Assembly: GCA_036785325.1 (NCBI GenBank)
Contig: JAXIVH010000014.1
Coordinates: 4,274,806-4,338,805, forward strand
DNA length: 64,000 nucleotides
Direction of reading: 5' to 3'
Source: Urophycis tenuis
Lineage: Eukaryota > Chordata > Actinopteri > Gadiformes > Phycidae
The position numbers were made by a program, and so were the translations under genes. The notes below the pieces were generated by a model. The model ran no database searches and was not told the origin of the DNA. It saw nothing but the letters and a program-made list of their open reading frames with translations. The first letter of the stretch is position 1. Each line of letters opens with the position of its first letter. This document shows, in pieces, positions 47,101 to 55,100 of the stretch.

Positions 47101-49541
47101 GTCAGAGGAGAGATTTCAGATTGACCAATATGAAATAAGAGATTTCAGATTTCAGCCCAACGTTTGGATGAAATCATAGGAGTCCTTCTTTAGCTGCAAG
47201 ATGCAAATTTGCAGCGAGAGAGGTATTAAGGGGAATACAGTAAACATCCTTGAACATTTGACTGAAAATTAAGATGTCAGCACAAGGCCTGCCTCTGTGG
47301 TGAACACAACGTGATAATAATTTCCAAAAAGGTCCTTCACTCACCAAGTATCTCGTCAAAGATCTTGTACAGGCCCGGCACAAAGCTGATGTCACGACAG
47401 TTCAGTCCCAAATCTTCATCATACACCCACATTTGCTGAGAAGGACATGACAGAAAACTGATTGAAGCCTGCACCAGGCAACTCTTGTCATCACTAACTA
47501 AAGGTTAAATGTCGTGGACCTGCGCATCCAGTAAATGTTCTCCGAAATCCATTTGGAGATCCATGTTGGTTTGAAGCAGTTTTTTTTTTGTTCATTTGTA
47601 TTAATATTAAACCGAGTTGATTTTAACAGCTTCAGTAATTCAATAAAAATACAAAATGGTGGTGGCAGTACAAAGTTAAATTGTAGGCCGACAGGTGTAG
47701 TAAGTAAATCCTAACCTAAAAGGGATAGTGTAATTTCAGAGGGAATCACAGTTGCATTTACCAATTAAAATGTACTTATCTTTTCTACGAGGTAACGAGG
47801 GGTCAGAGATCTTTGTGGGGCTCTACCTGTGTGACGGGCTCCACAGAGCCGATGTAGGAGTCAGGCCGGAGGAGGATGTGCTCAAGCTGGGTCTTCTTCT
47901 GGTAGATCCTCTCCACTGACAGCCTATCAGGGTTCTTTTTGGTCTTCGCAAGCTGCTTGTTATCAAACAAACTCTGAAGAGGTGTACAAAATATTTTGAT
48001 TTTAATTTCACAAGTCGCATTGTAATACATGTGGAATGCATATTAATGTTGACAACACAATTTGCATCGGAGAGTCCTGTTGTAGGCCTAGTTCAAATAA
48101 TCGCATAACAATATATTGCCTAGCCTCGACGCGCTGTAGGATTTTGGGAGGTGCACGTCAAGGATGTAAAGGGTCCGTAACCCCCCAGCGTTGGAGAAGG
48201 GTCCGGCTGCGTCCTGCAAGACGGAGGCGTAACTTGTAGTAGGTGTAACTATTACTAGGCGTAACTTTTAGAAGGAGGCGTGTCTTTTACTTTTCTAAAT
48301 CACGCATTATGCCAATAGTAGAATACTAGGCTATCCGTCGAAGTCGAAAGTCAAAAGTCATTATTGCCTTTGTATTCTATCAGGCCATGAGCGTAGAAGA
48401 CAACCTGGACCTGGCATGAAGTTTACACGGCATATGAAGGCCTACTTTTTAAGCCCGAAATGTCTTCAATAAAATTCTTTGATTTATTCATCTACTGTCT
48501 TTTTGTTAAAGGTATGAAGGGATAAAGTAGGCTAAACTTATGCAGGTTCCCCACGTTAAACTGCTGCATTTAATGTCATTGAAAAATTGTAATAGGCTTA
48601 TTTTCTTAATGCATGATATGACTCAGGGATGTCAGTTTCACGTAAACCAGTAAGGCTATGATGAAGCTAATCAAGAGCATATTTTTATGCTGGGGGTCGG
48701 GTGCATTATTCTTAATATAAGGCCTAATATTTGCGGTCCGAGTTGCGGTCATTTACGTACCTGTGGTGTAATTATTGTATGTGTTTTATAATATCTTATA
48801 AATAGTTGTGGGGGGTCTAGCATAGTAGACACACACGGGGGCGCTGTGGGTCACGCAAGAGGATTTTAAGTTATAGCAGAGCTGAAGAAGAGTTGAAATA
48901 TCTTTTTTTCTACATTTAGTACGTGGTCTCACGCTTGTATATTAATACAGCAAATGTGACGTTATGAGCTAGTAACATTAAGAACTTCAGTTCCCAGTAT
49001 GCTCAGCGCTAAACTGGATGCGCACTTAGCCCTTCACGCAGCCATGCGTTGTTGTTGGTAGTTCACGTATGTACTGACTTGCTGCGGGATACTTGAAATA
49101 AAAGCTCTAGTTGATTTAACACGTCTCGTCAAGATTCACGCATAAGATATGGACATAACAGCAAACACGACAGTACCCGTGCACCACTGCTAATCTTAAT
49201 TCCGCGATTTAGAAAAGTACAAGACACGCCTCCTACTACAAGTTACGCCTAGTAACGTCTCCCTCTTGCAGGATGCAACCGAATTACTATTGGAGAACAA
49301 AGCATAACCCAGCCTTAATATAGTGACTGCCCGTACGAGGACGCACGCACGCAAACAGGCACACACACCTACACACACAGTGACTGCCCGTACGAGAACG
49401 CACGCACGCAAACAGACACACACACCGTTGGGTGACCAGTGGAAGACGAGACCCAATCACTGCCGCTGAGAGACTCGCTCGTTGTCTCAGCGCTAGTGAT
49501 TGTCTCAACGGTGCGTACCGTTACGGCCTCTAAACCTACCT

Positions 49542-49573
<32 letters not shown>

Positions 49574-50042
49574 AATAATAATAATCTACACGATTCTCGT
49601 AGGTCACCTATTTTGGTTTCAAAACGGCGAATTTCACCGAAAGGTGAGTGATTTTCATGTCTGCAGAATTACAAGTGATTAAACGTTGACGTCTTTAACC
49701 TTACAGGCCATACAAAACAGAATCTGTAGAAACAATGTGTGCCCTCAAAGCTGAGGGCCCACAAATGACTGAAATGTTAGCTAAAAGACGATTTAACCAG
49801 CATGACTTGAGCTCATTATCAATTGCAAAACAGTCTGAGTTTAGGCTACTTTTATCAAGGAAACTTAGGTGGATGCAAATAATTGGTTTACTTTGATGCA
49901 CTCTGATACTGTAACTTAAAGAAGTAACTTAAAGAAGCTATCTCGGTGATAGCTAGCTGCTACCTTATGCTTCATATCAACAATATATATGGACAAATTA
50001 TTATGAATTACTACTTGCCTTCAGTGGTCCCACTTCAGCCAT
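33533..50042 (-). CDS. top2a: DNA topoisomerase II alpha (whole gene)
   Basis: Thirty-five coding exons with agreeing phases (listed in the four domain entries) total 4755 nt, 1584 aa, against 1531 aa and 35 exons in human TOP2A. The enzyme passes one duplex through a transient double-strand break in another, using ATP, to decatenate and condense chromosomes in the nucleus. It is chosen over TOP2B because the C-terminus (RTKKPLTYKLDSDSDEE) resembles the TOP2A ending and the N-terminus is short. Exon 1 encodes MAEVGPLK with a perfect Kozak (AACCATGG) and is followed by a GC donor. The gene converges on the ZP gene and is followed upstream by an inverted-CCAAT promoter. Confidence 0.96.
34250..34316 (+). 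repeat. isolated shared SINE/repeat tail (top2a intron 33)
   Basis: CTCTTTGTAAGTCGCTTTGG ATAAAAGCCTCTGCGAAATG..., the same tail as at 13400 and 17941 but without the rest of the repeat. Confidence 0.8.
36400..36560 (-). mobile_element. tRNA-derived SINE (top2a intron 28)
   Basis: The minus strand reads CCTAGCTCAGTAGGTAGAAC (A box), GGCGGTTCGATCCCC (B box), the shared spacer ACTGTCCACATGTCGAACCC CAC, then the tail CTTTGGACAAAAGCGTCTGC. It is the same family and orientation as the SINE at 32765. Confidence 0.88.
36709..42436 (-). CDS. top2a: top2a exons 17-28: winged-helix active site, tower and coiled-coil gate
   Basis: Exons on the complement: 42344..42436, 42127..42241, 41666..41787, 41180..41328, 40432..40663, 39776..39910, 38985..39185, 38377..38572, 38186..38274, 37717..37866, 37196..37279, 36709..36939; residues 650-1248. 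The DNA-cleaving tyrosine is Y803 in GKDSASPRYIFTML, equivalent to human Y805. VDGLKPGQRKVLFSCFKRND, AYHHGE and NGVDGIGTGW are conserved breakage-reunion signatures. The coiled-coil/C-gate part includes LRLKYYGLRKEWLLGMLGAE. Exon 28 begins the basic tail. Confidence 0.95.
37280..37716 (-). other. top2a: top2a intron 26
   Basis: AT-rich, nothing recognised. Confidence 0.6.
39186..39775 (-). other. top2a: top2a intron 22
   Basis: AT-rich, with A/T homopolymers near 39300-39330. Nothing else seen. Confidence 0.6.
40090..40262 (-). repeat. diverged SINE-like repeat (top2a intron 21)
   Basis: The segments TTAGCAGAAGCTTTTCATCCAA (reverse of the shared tail) and GGGGTTCAAACGGGTAACCT resemble a tRNA-related fish repeat that is strongly decayed. 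Confidence 0.5.
40664..41179 (-). other. top2a: top2a intron 20
   Basis: No gene or clear repeat seen. Confidence 0.6.
41788..42126 (-). other. top2a: top2a intron 18
   Basis: No gene or clear repeat seen. Confidence 0.6.
42437..42920 (-). other. top2a: top2a intron 16
   Basis: AT-rich, nothing recognised. Confidence 0.6.
42921..44457 (-). CDS. top2a: top2a exons 12-16: TOPRIM domain
   Basis: Exons on the complement: 44300..44457, 43794..43919, 43518..43628, 43160..43265, 42921..43030; residues 446-649. The TOPRIM metal-binding residues are present: the glutamate of LTEGDSAKTLA (E459) and the acidic trio of MTDQ|DLDGSHIKG (D539, D541, D543), which is split by intron 13. The residue between the last two aspartates is leucine where human TOP2A has glutamine. 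YGVFPLRGKMLNVREASHKQ and YYKGLGTSTSQEAKEYF complete the fold. Confidence 0.95.
43920..44299 (-). other. top2a: top2a intron 12 with poly-T and short tandem repeat
   Basis: A T-run of about 27 bases lies at 44149-44175. GATGCACAGTGATGCATAGC-type tandem units (about 10 bp each) lie at 44202-44250. Confidence 0.8.
44562..50042 (-). CDS. top2a: top2a exons 1-11: ATPase (GHKL) and transducer domain
   Basis: Exons on the complement: 50019..50042, 47827..47973, 47345..47435, 47029..47092, 46706..46851, 46490..46587, 46157..46369, 45728..45901, 45358..45459, 44944..45081, 44562..44700; residues 1-445. Seen in order: RLSVERIYQKKTQLEHILLR, the magnesium/ATP asparagine motif VNAADNKQRD, WNNGKGIPV, the ATP-lid GGRNGYGAKLCNIF (158-171), and the QTK loop in DSQTKENMT. 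This N-gate dimerises on ATP binding. All ATP-contact motifs I know for the family are intact, so the gene looks functional. Confidence 0.95.
48205..49280. mobile_element. DNA element with long terminal inverted repeats (top2a intron 1)
   Basis: The left end (GCTGCGTCCTGCAAGACGGA, GCGTAACTTGTAGTAGG, GGAGGCGTGTCTTTTACTTT TCTAAATC) is repeated in reverse complement at 49195-49280, with one roughly 20-bp indel. The terminal inverted repeats are about 75-100 bp. No transposase is present, and the middle is occupied by a solo LTR. The exact ends and target duplication are unclear, so no superfamily is assigned. Confidence 0.75.
48762..49172 (+). mobile_element. solo LTR with 5-bp target duplication
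   Basis: The 411-bp element starts TGTGGTGTAATTATTG and ends AAACACGACA (TG...CA). It is flanked by GTACC on both sides (48757-48761 and 49173-49177). A TATA-like TCTTATAAATAG lies near 48790 and AATAAA at 49098-49103, giving plus orientation. No internal retroelement genes remain, as expected after LTR-LTR recombination. It lies inside the inverted-repeat element. Confidence 0.82.
49321..49433. repeat. tandem duplication, two copies of about 58 bp
   Basis: AGTGACTGCCCGTACGAG(G/A)A followed by CGCACGCACGCAAACA and CA repeats occurs twice in direct succession. Confidence 0.88.
49434..50016 (-). other. top2a: top2a intron 1, proximal part
   Basis: Contains a C-run then (A/ATA)n at 49543-49585. 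No gene seen. Its 5' splice site is the GC donor described in the findings. Confidence 0.6.
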
Positions 50043-50168
50043 GGTTACTTTTGATCTGCGCTGACAATAGCGAGCTGAATTTAAAACTATTAAAGAAAAC
50101 GGAGCCCACGAATCCACTAACACTGCTGTGCTGGGTCTAAAATTTTAAACTGTAAAATCCGGTCCGCG

Positions 50169-50318
50169 CCAATGTACAACGAACCAATCATCGAAAGGCC
50201 ATTCATCCTTTCTCCAATTGAATTCCCAGAAATAAGTAAGCCCGCCCATTTGTACTGAAGAACAAATCACAACGTCAATAATTACGTGCAGGACCCGCCT
50301 ATTTAGACGTTGTCCAAT
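50169..50318 (-). promoter_or_regulatory. top2a: top2a promoter with four inverted CCAAT boxes
   Basis: CCAAT occurs on the plus strand at 50169, 50184, 50214 and 50314, so relative to top2a (minus) all four are inverted (ATTGG). They lie 125-275 bp upstream of the start codon. Clustered inverted CCAAT boxes bound by NF-Y are the known hallmark of the mammalian TOP2A promoter and drive its cell-cycle expression. Confidence 0.7.
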
Positions 50319-50329
50319 CATCGGCCCAT

Positions 50330-51485
50330 GCACGAGGGCGCTTCATATTGGAACGCAGGCGACATGAAGAGCAACAACATGCCCTTCTGTACTTCATGTT
50401 GTACCTCACATTCCCATATAGAAAGATAGATAGATCGACTACTATAACGGATGTTCTCTTCAACCTAATTCGCATCTGTGATTCTTTCCTTATTTTTATG
50501 TTTTGCTTGTCCTTGAGAAAAGTAGCCTAAACTCAAACACTAGAGTCGATGACGTAGTCTACCTAATGAAAGATTGAACACGAATAAATATAAACGTTGC
50601 TTGTGGGATTGGGTGGTCAACCGCATGATTACGAGTTTGCTTGCTTTAATATATCATAGGCTATGCGGTACTGAAGAACAAATTGACACATTTTCCTTTT
50701 AATTGTTTTAATCATGTCACGGCTCTTACCGTCAAATATAATAGACAAACTGTTTGAGACGGGTTACGTTAGGTCGGGAATGCAGTTTATTATAAATTGA
50801 AAAACGCTGAGAGATTAGATTTAATTTGGACTCTCCTCCAGCATGCCGAACACTCCCTAGAACACAAACATCACTTCTTTTGTGGGTGATGTTTGCGTTC
50901 TAGCAGTCGTATATTGACTAAAATTAAGCTGGGTACTGAGAGTTAGGAAGTGCAGATTTTGTCATCAAAATTAACGTAAAAAACACATATTTTTAAAATA
51001 AAGGCAATACAGCGATTATCTTTCACCCATATCATGGTATTAACGGTATTATCAGTGTGCAATGTGGATTTGTATTAGCAGTAAGCAAAAAAGCTTACAA
51101 TCATAAGTCTATTACTACGTTTGCTAAATAGCTAAATTAGCTAAATTCAGCTATGGAACATGGTCTCATAAAAACGTACAACGTAGGCTATTACACTTTA
51201 TAATAATGACAAATCTTCCAGGAAGAGATTGGATCACGAAGGGAAAAATAACTTATTTCGAACAATATATTTTATAACACATACATGAGCACTTTCAATA
51301 TTTTTGAAAGCCTTACATTTCAGGACAAATAGAATTTCCATAGTGCACATCAGAAACGAATGGATATATTAAATAAAGACAATTCTGTAATACCGCAGCA
51401 GAGCACCCCAGTTTCCCCATTGTTAGATGTAGTAACTAGAAGCATCCATCTGAAATCCACCGATTTTCAAAAAGTAGTGGTACAT
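50330..51485. other. intergenic between top2a and nhsl3
   Basis: AT-rich, no supported gene. It contains the imperfect hairpin at 50857-50903. Confidence 0.5.
50857..50903. repeat. 18-bp inverted repeat with one mismatch
   Basis: CTAGAACACAAACATCAC and GTGATGTTTGCGTTCTAG surround an 11-nt loop. It is possibly a fold-back MITE remnant or a hairpin RNA. No expression evidence is visible. Confidence 0.85.
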
Positions 51486-51491
51486 TTTATT
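51486..51491 (-). terminator. candidate polyadenylation signal of nhsl3
   Basis: AATAAA on the minus strand, about 700 nt past the nhsl3 stop codon. It is the first clear canonical hexamer seen downstream. Confidence 0.4.
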
Positions 51492-51869
51492 GTCTTTTGT
51501 CGACGCTAGAGGGGAGCATATCCCCAGCTATAATTGCCATAACATGCAAGCATTATGATTCTATAATTGAGAAGCCCACCTGGCAAAGGAAATTACAATT
51601 TTCAGCATGTAATATCCTATAACTTTTGATATGTTATGTTAATATTATACATAAAACAAATAGCTGAGAACAATAAGACCCACAGCACTAACATGAAATT
51701 AAAAATATCTATACTTTTTCAAATGATCCATCAACAGAACAAAATCTTAAAATAACTCCTCCCACAATTTTCTTGAACCAGTGTCTCATTTCATGAATTA
51801 CTGAAATTGCTGCATGGTTACATTTGTGATTGTGTGTGTTGCTTGCAAGTCCTTCCCAAATCCAAGTAT

Positions 51870-51956
51870 TTAGTATGTTGTTTCTCTTTTGATTAGGTTG
51901 AGACGTTCATCCTCCATCAACGCCAATTCTTGTCGCATTTGGTTTTTCTGGGGTAC
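51870..51956 (-). CDS. candidate alternative terminal exon of nhsl3 (28 codons)
   Basis: After a pyrimidine-rich stretch and AAAG on the minus strand, an open frame reads VPQKNQMRQELALMEDERLN and ends KRETTY-stop. It looks like charged helical coding sequence. A strong donor (AAG|GTGAGA) lies just past the nhsl3 stop at about 52147, so the exon may simply be 3' UTR. To be translated it would need a donor before that stop, for example AAT|GTGGAG, which is phase-compatible but weak. I do not recognise the peptide. Confidence 0.3.
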   Translation of the reverse strand, partial: VPQKNQMRQELALMEDERLNLIKRETTY

Positions 51957-52189
51957 CTTTGACAAAACAACAGGGGCAATATTTAGAAATACTGTACAGA
52001 ACAAAAAGTGACTCAAAAAGGATTACTTCTTTTTTTTTTTTTACTTCATAGCTTTACAGTTTCCTCATACACAGTAAAAAAGACATGTATCAATGTTTCT
52101 ATATCACATCATACACACATTTCATACAATAGAACACAACATCTCACCTTATGTGCTCTCCGGTAGTGCTTCCTGTCCTGCAGGCAGCT

Positions 52190-55100
52190 CTACTCCACAT
52201 TGATCCCCGTGTCTTTGGCCTGGGCTTTAGGTTTCCTAGCCACTGGTGGTGGCACCTTCACCCCCTTCTTCTCCTCTAGATCAGCATCTTTGACTGGCTT
52301 TGATACAGTAGAAAGCTCGGCAGCTACATTCTTATGGAATCTCGTCTGGGTCTCTGGTAAAGGTGCAGTTCCCACCTTTCTGGTGTTCTTGGAGAAGATG
52401 AAGCTCGCCATGCTGGAGGGAGACTTGTGGATGTCTCCCCCGAAAGGAGATGTTGGGCCGCGTGGAGAGGTGGGGCTTTTCGTACGAGCTGCGGTCCTCA
52501 GGCGAATAGCCTCCTGCATGTTCATGGAAGGAGTGGTGATCACTGCCGGAGGAGACCTCTTCGTAGGGGAGGGGGGCACGATGGAGGAGGTGTGCATGTC
52601 CTCTGCAGACTGGGATTTAGGGGCGGTTTCCTGCGAGACGACTACAATGGGAGGAGATGTAGATGGAGGAGAGGTCTTCGTAGGGGAGGGGGGCAAGACT
52701 GAGGAGGTGTGCTTGACCTCAGCAGACTGGGATTTAGGGCCGGTTTCCTGCGGGACGACTACAGTGGGAGGAGATATGGATGGAGGAGAAGTCATGATCA
52801 GCGACCTTCTGATTGGTTTTTGAGGAGCCTCACCACTAGAAGATTGAACTTGGTTTTTAGGCTGCTGCTTCCTCAGGATAACTTCTGACTGGCCCTGTGT
52901 GCACTGGTCAATGGTGGCGTTAGGACTACTATCCATGGACTCCTGCTTGACTGTTTGAACAAGGGAGGGTGTGACTGAAGAAGTAGTTCCCTTTTCTTGA
53001 GTAGATGGAGAGATCGACTCCATGGTTTTGCCCTCTGTGGTTCCTGGTTGCGTTGTATTGGAAGGAACCGGTGGTGCTGCAACTGAAGGTGAGGGACTGA
53101 TCACGGGCTGTAAGGGAGCTTGCTTGGAAACCACTGTATCAGGTGCATCCTGACTAATGGCCTGCTGGGCATCAATGACCACATCTGGCTGTACTGGCTG
53201 TGAGGGTGCTTTATTGGAGACCACTGCCTCAGACTCCTGCGCACCCTGACTAATGGGCTGCTGGGCCTTAATGATCACTTCCCCCGTAACCAGTTCCTGG
53301 GCTTTCTTAGGTTCAGCGCTGTTACTGACATCAATTTTAACATATTGCTCTTGGATTGGGTTCTCTGGGGTCTCTTTACAATGCTGGTGTGAAATATCTT
53401 TCAGGGTCTGGAGAGGAGGAGTTGGAGATAAAGACTGTGTCTCTACGACCACATCAGTCTGAACCAGTTCCGGGGCATTGCTGATGTTTATGGGCTGCAA
53501 GGGAGCTTGCTTGGGGACCACTGTCTGTGACCCAAGTGCAACCTGACTCATGGGCTGCTTGGCCTCAATGACCACGTAGGGTTGTACCAGTTCCTGAGCA
53601 CTGTTAGGTTCATGGCTGCTATTGACAAGCGGCAGCTTGACTGGTGGCTGAAGGACATTCTGCTCTTTGCTTTGGTTCTCCTTGGTCTCTTTACCATTCT
53701 GCTGAGAGCTGTCAGTAGGTGCCTGGGGAGGAGGGGATGAAGGTAAAGAATGGGTGACCACAGGCTCAGGACCATGCTCTGTGGCAATAGGTGGAGCTTC
53801 CTGGGGCTTTGTAATCTGGGTTAGAACGGGAGTAGGATTAATAGAAAGTGAGGGTAAAGAGTGGGTGACCACAGGTTCAGGGGCATGCTCTGTGGCCATA
53901 GCTGGAGCATCCTGGGGCTTTGTAATCGGGGTTAGAACGGGAGTAGGATTAATAGAAAGTGAGGGTAAAGAGTGGGTGACAACAGGTTCAGGGGCATGCT
54001 CTGTGGCCATAGCTGGAGCATCCTGGGGCTTTTTAATCTGGGTTAGAACGGGAGTAGGATTAATAGGAGGTGAAGGTGAAGAGTGGGTGACCACAGGTTC
54101 AGGAGCATGCTCTGTGGCCATAGGTGGGGCTTCCAGCGGTGTCGTAATCGGGGTTACAACGGGAGTAGGAACAGGAGGAGGGAGGATAACCACAGGTTCG
54201 GGAGCGTACACTGTGGGCATAGCTGGAGTTGTAATCAGGTTTAGAACAGGAGTAGGAGGTGCAGGGAGGTCTGGAGCTGCTTGGTGGCTTTTATCGGTAC
54301 GAGGAGCTACCTCTTCACGGGTTGGTAGAACCTCTGGGACATTCGGTGGTGGTGGGGGGACACTCTCTCTGGCAGACACACAAGCTTGAGTCTCCGGTGG
54401 AGGTGGAATGCTCTTTGGTGGGCTGAGCTTGAGGGCTGAAGGAATGTGGTCTGTCTGTGGGGGTCCTTGGGGTGGGCAGACCAGGAGCTCTGTTGAATTA
54501 CTAACTTCAGTAAGCGTTGGAAGGAACCCTTGTGAGAGCAGTGGGTTCGCAGGCAGATTCATGGGCAGTGTTGGTGCTGAAAAGGGTGGCGGTGGAGGAA
54601 TACTCGGAGGTGGAGCAGGAAATCCTTGGGCCATGGGCAATATTACCTTAGGAAGATTTAGTTTCGGAGCAACAGCCGGCAGTTTCTTTGTCTTCAGCGG
54701 TGCAATCCCTGGGGTCGTTTTAGGGCCTTCTGCACTCACCACTGGTGTATGGATAGATGTGGCAGACCCGATCTGCCTATTCGCTGACCCTTGCACAATG
54801 GATACATGGGGAACAGCAGTATCCAGTCGCACTTTAACTGGTGGTACACTGTCTGGTATTACAAGCCCCTCATCACTCAACAATGGTGGAGGTGGGAGAG
54901 GGAAATCCGTCACGTCTTGTCTGATGAGGAGGGTCTCAGTGGCTTGGTCCATTGGCGGTGGGGGTGGGGGCCAGAGCGATTCCATGGTTGGGGATACAGG
55001 AGGCCGAGGTGTGGGGTGGTGGGCTGGAGGAGGTAGGGAGGATGAATGGGAGACTGAAGTACCCGTAGATGGTGTCTCTACTGAAGTCGGCTTGTGCGCT

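Noticed and set aside
52200..54389. Plus-strand frames of 200 aa or more opposite nhsl3
   Set aside because: They are the complement of a Pro/Ser-rich exon with low stop density. They lack conserved motifs and sit entirely within the nhsl3 coding exon.
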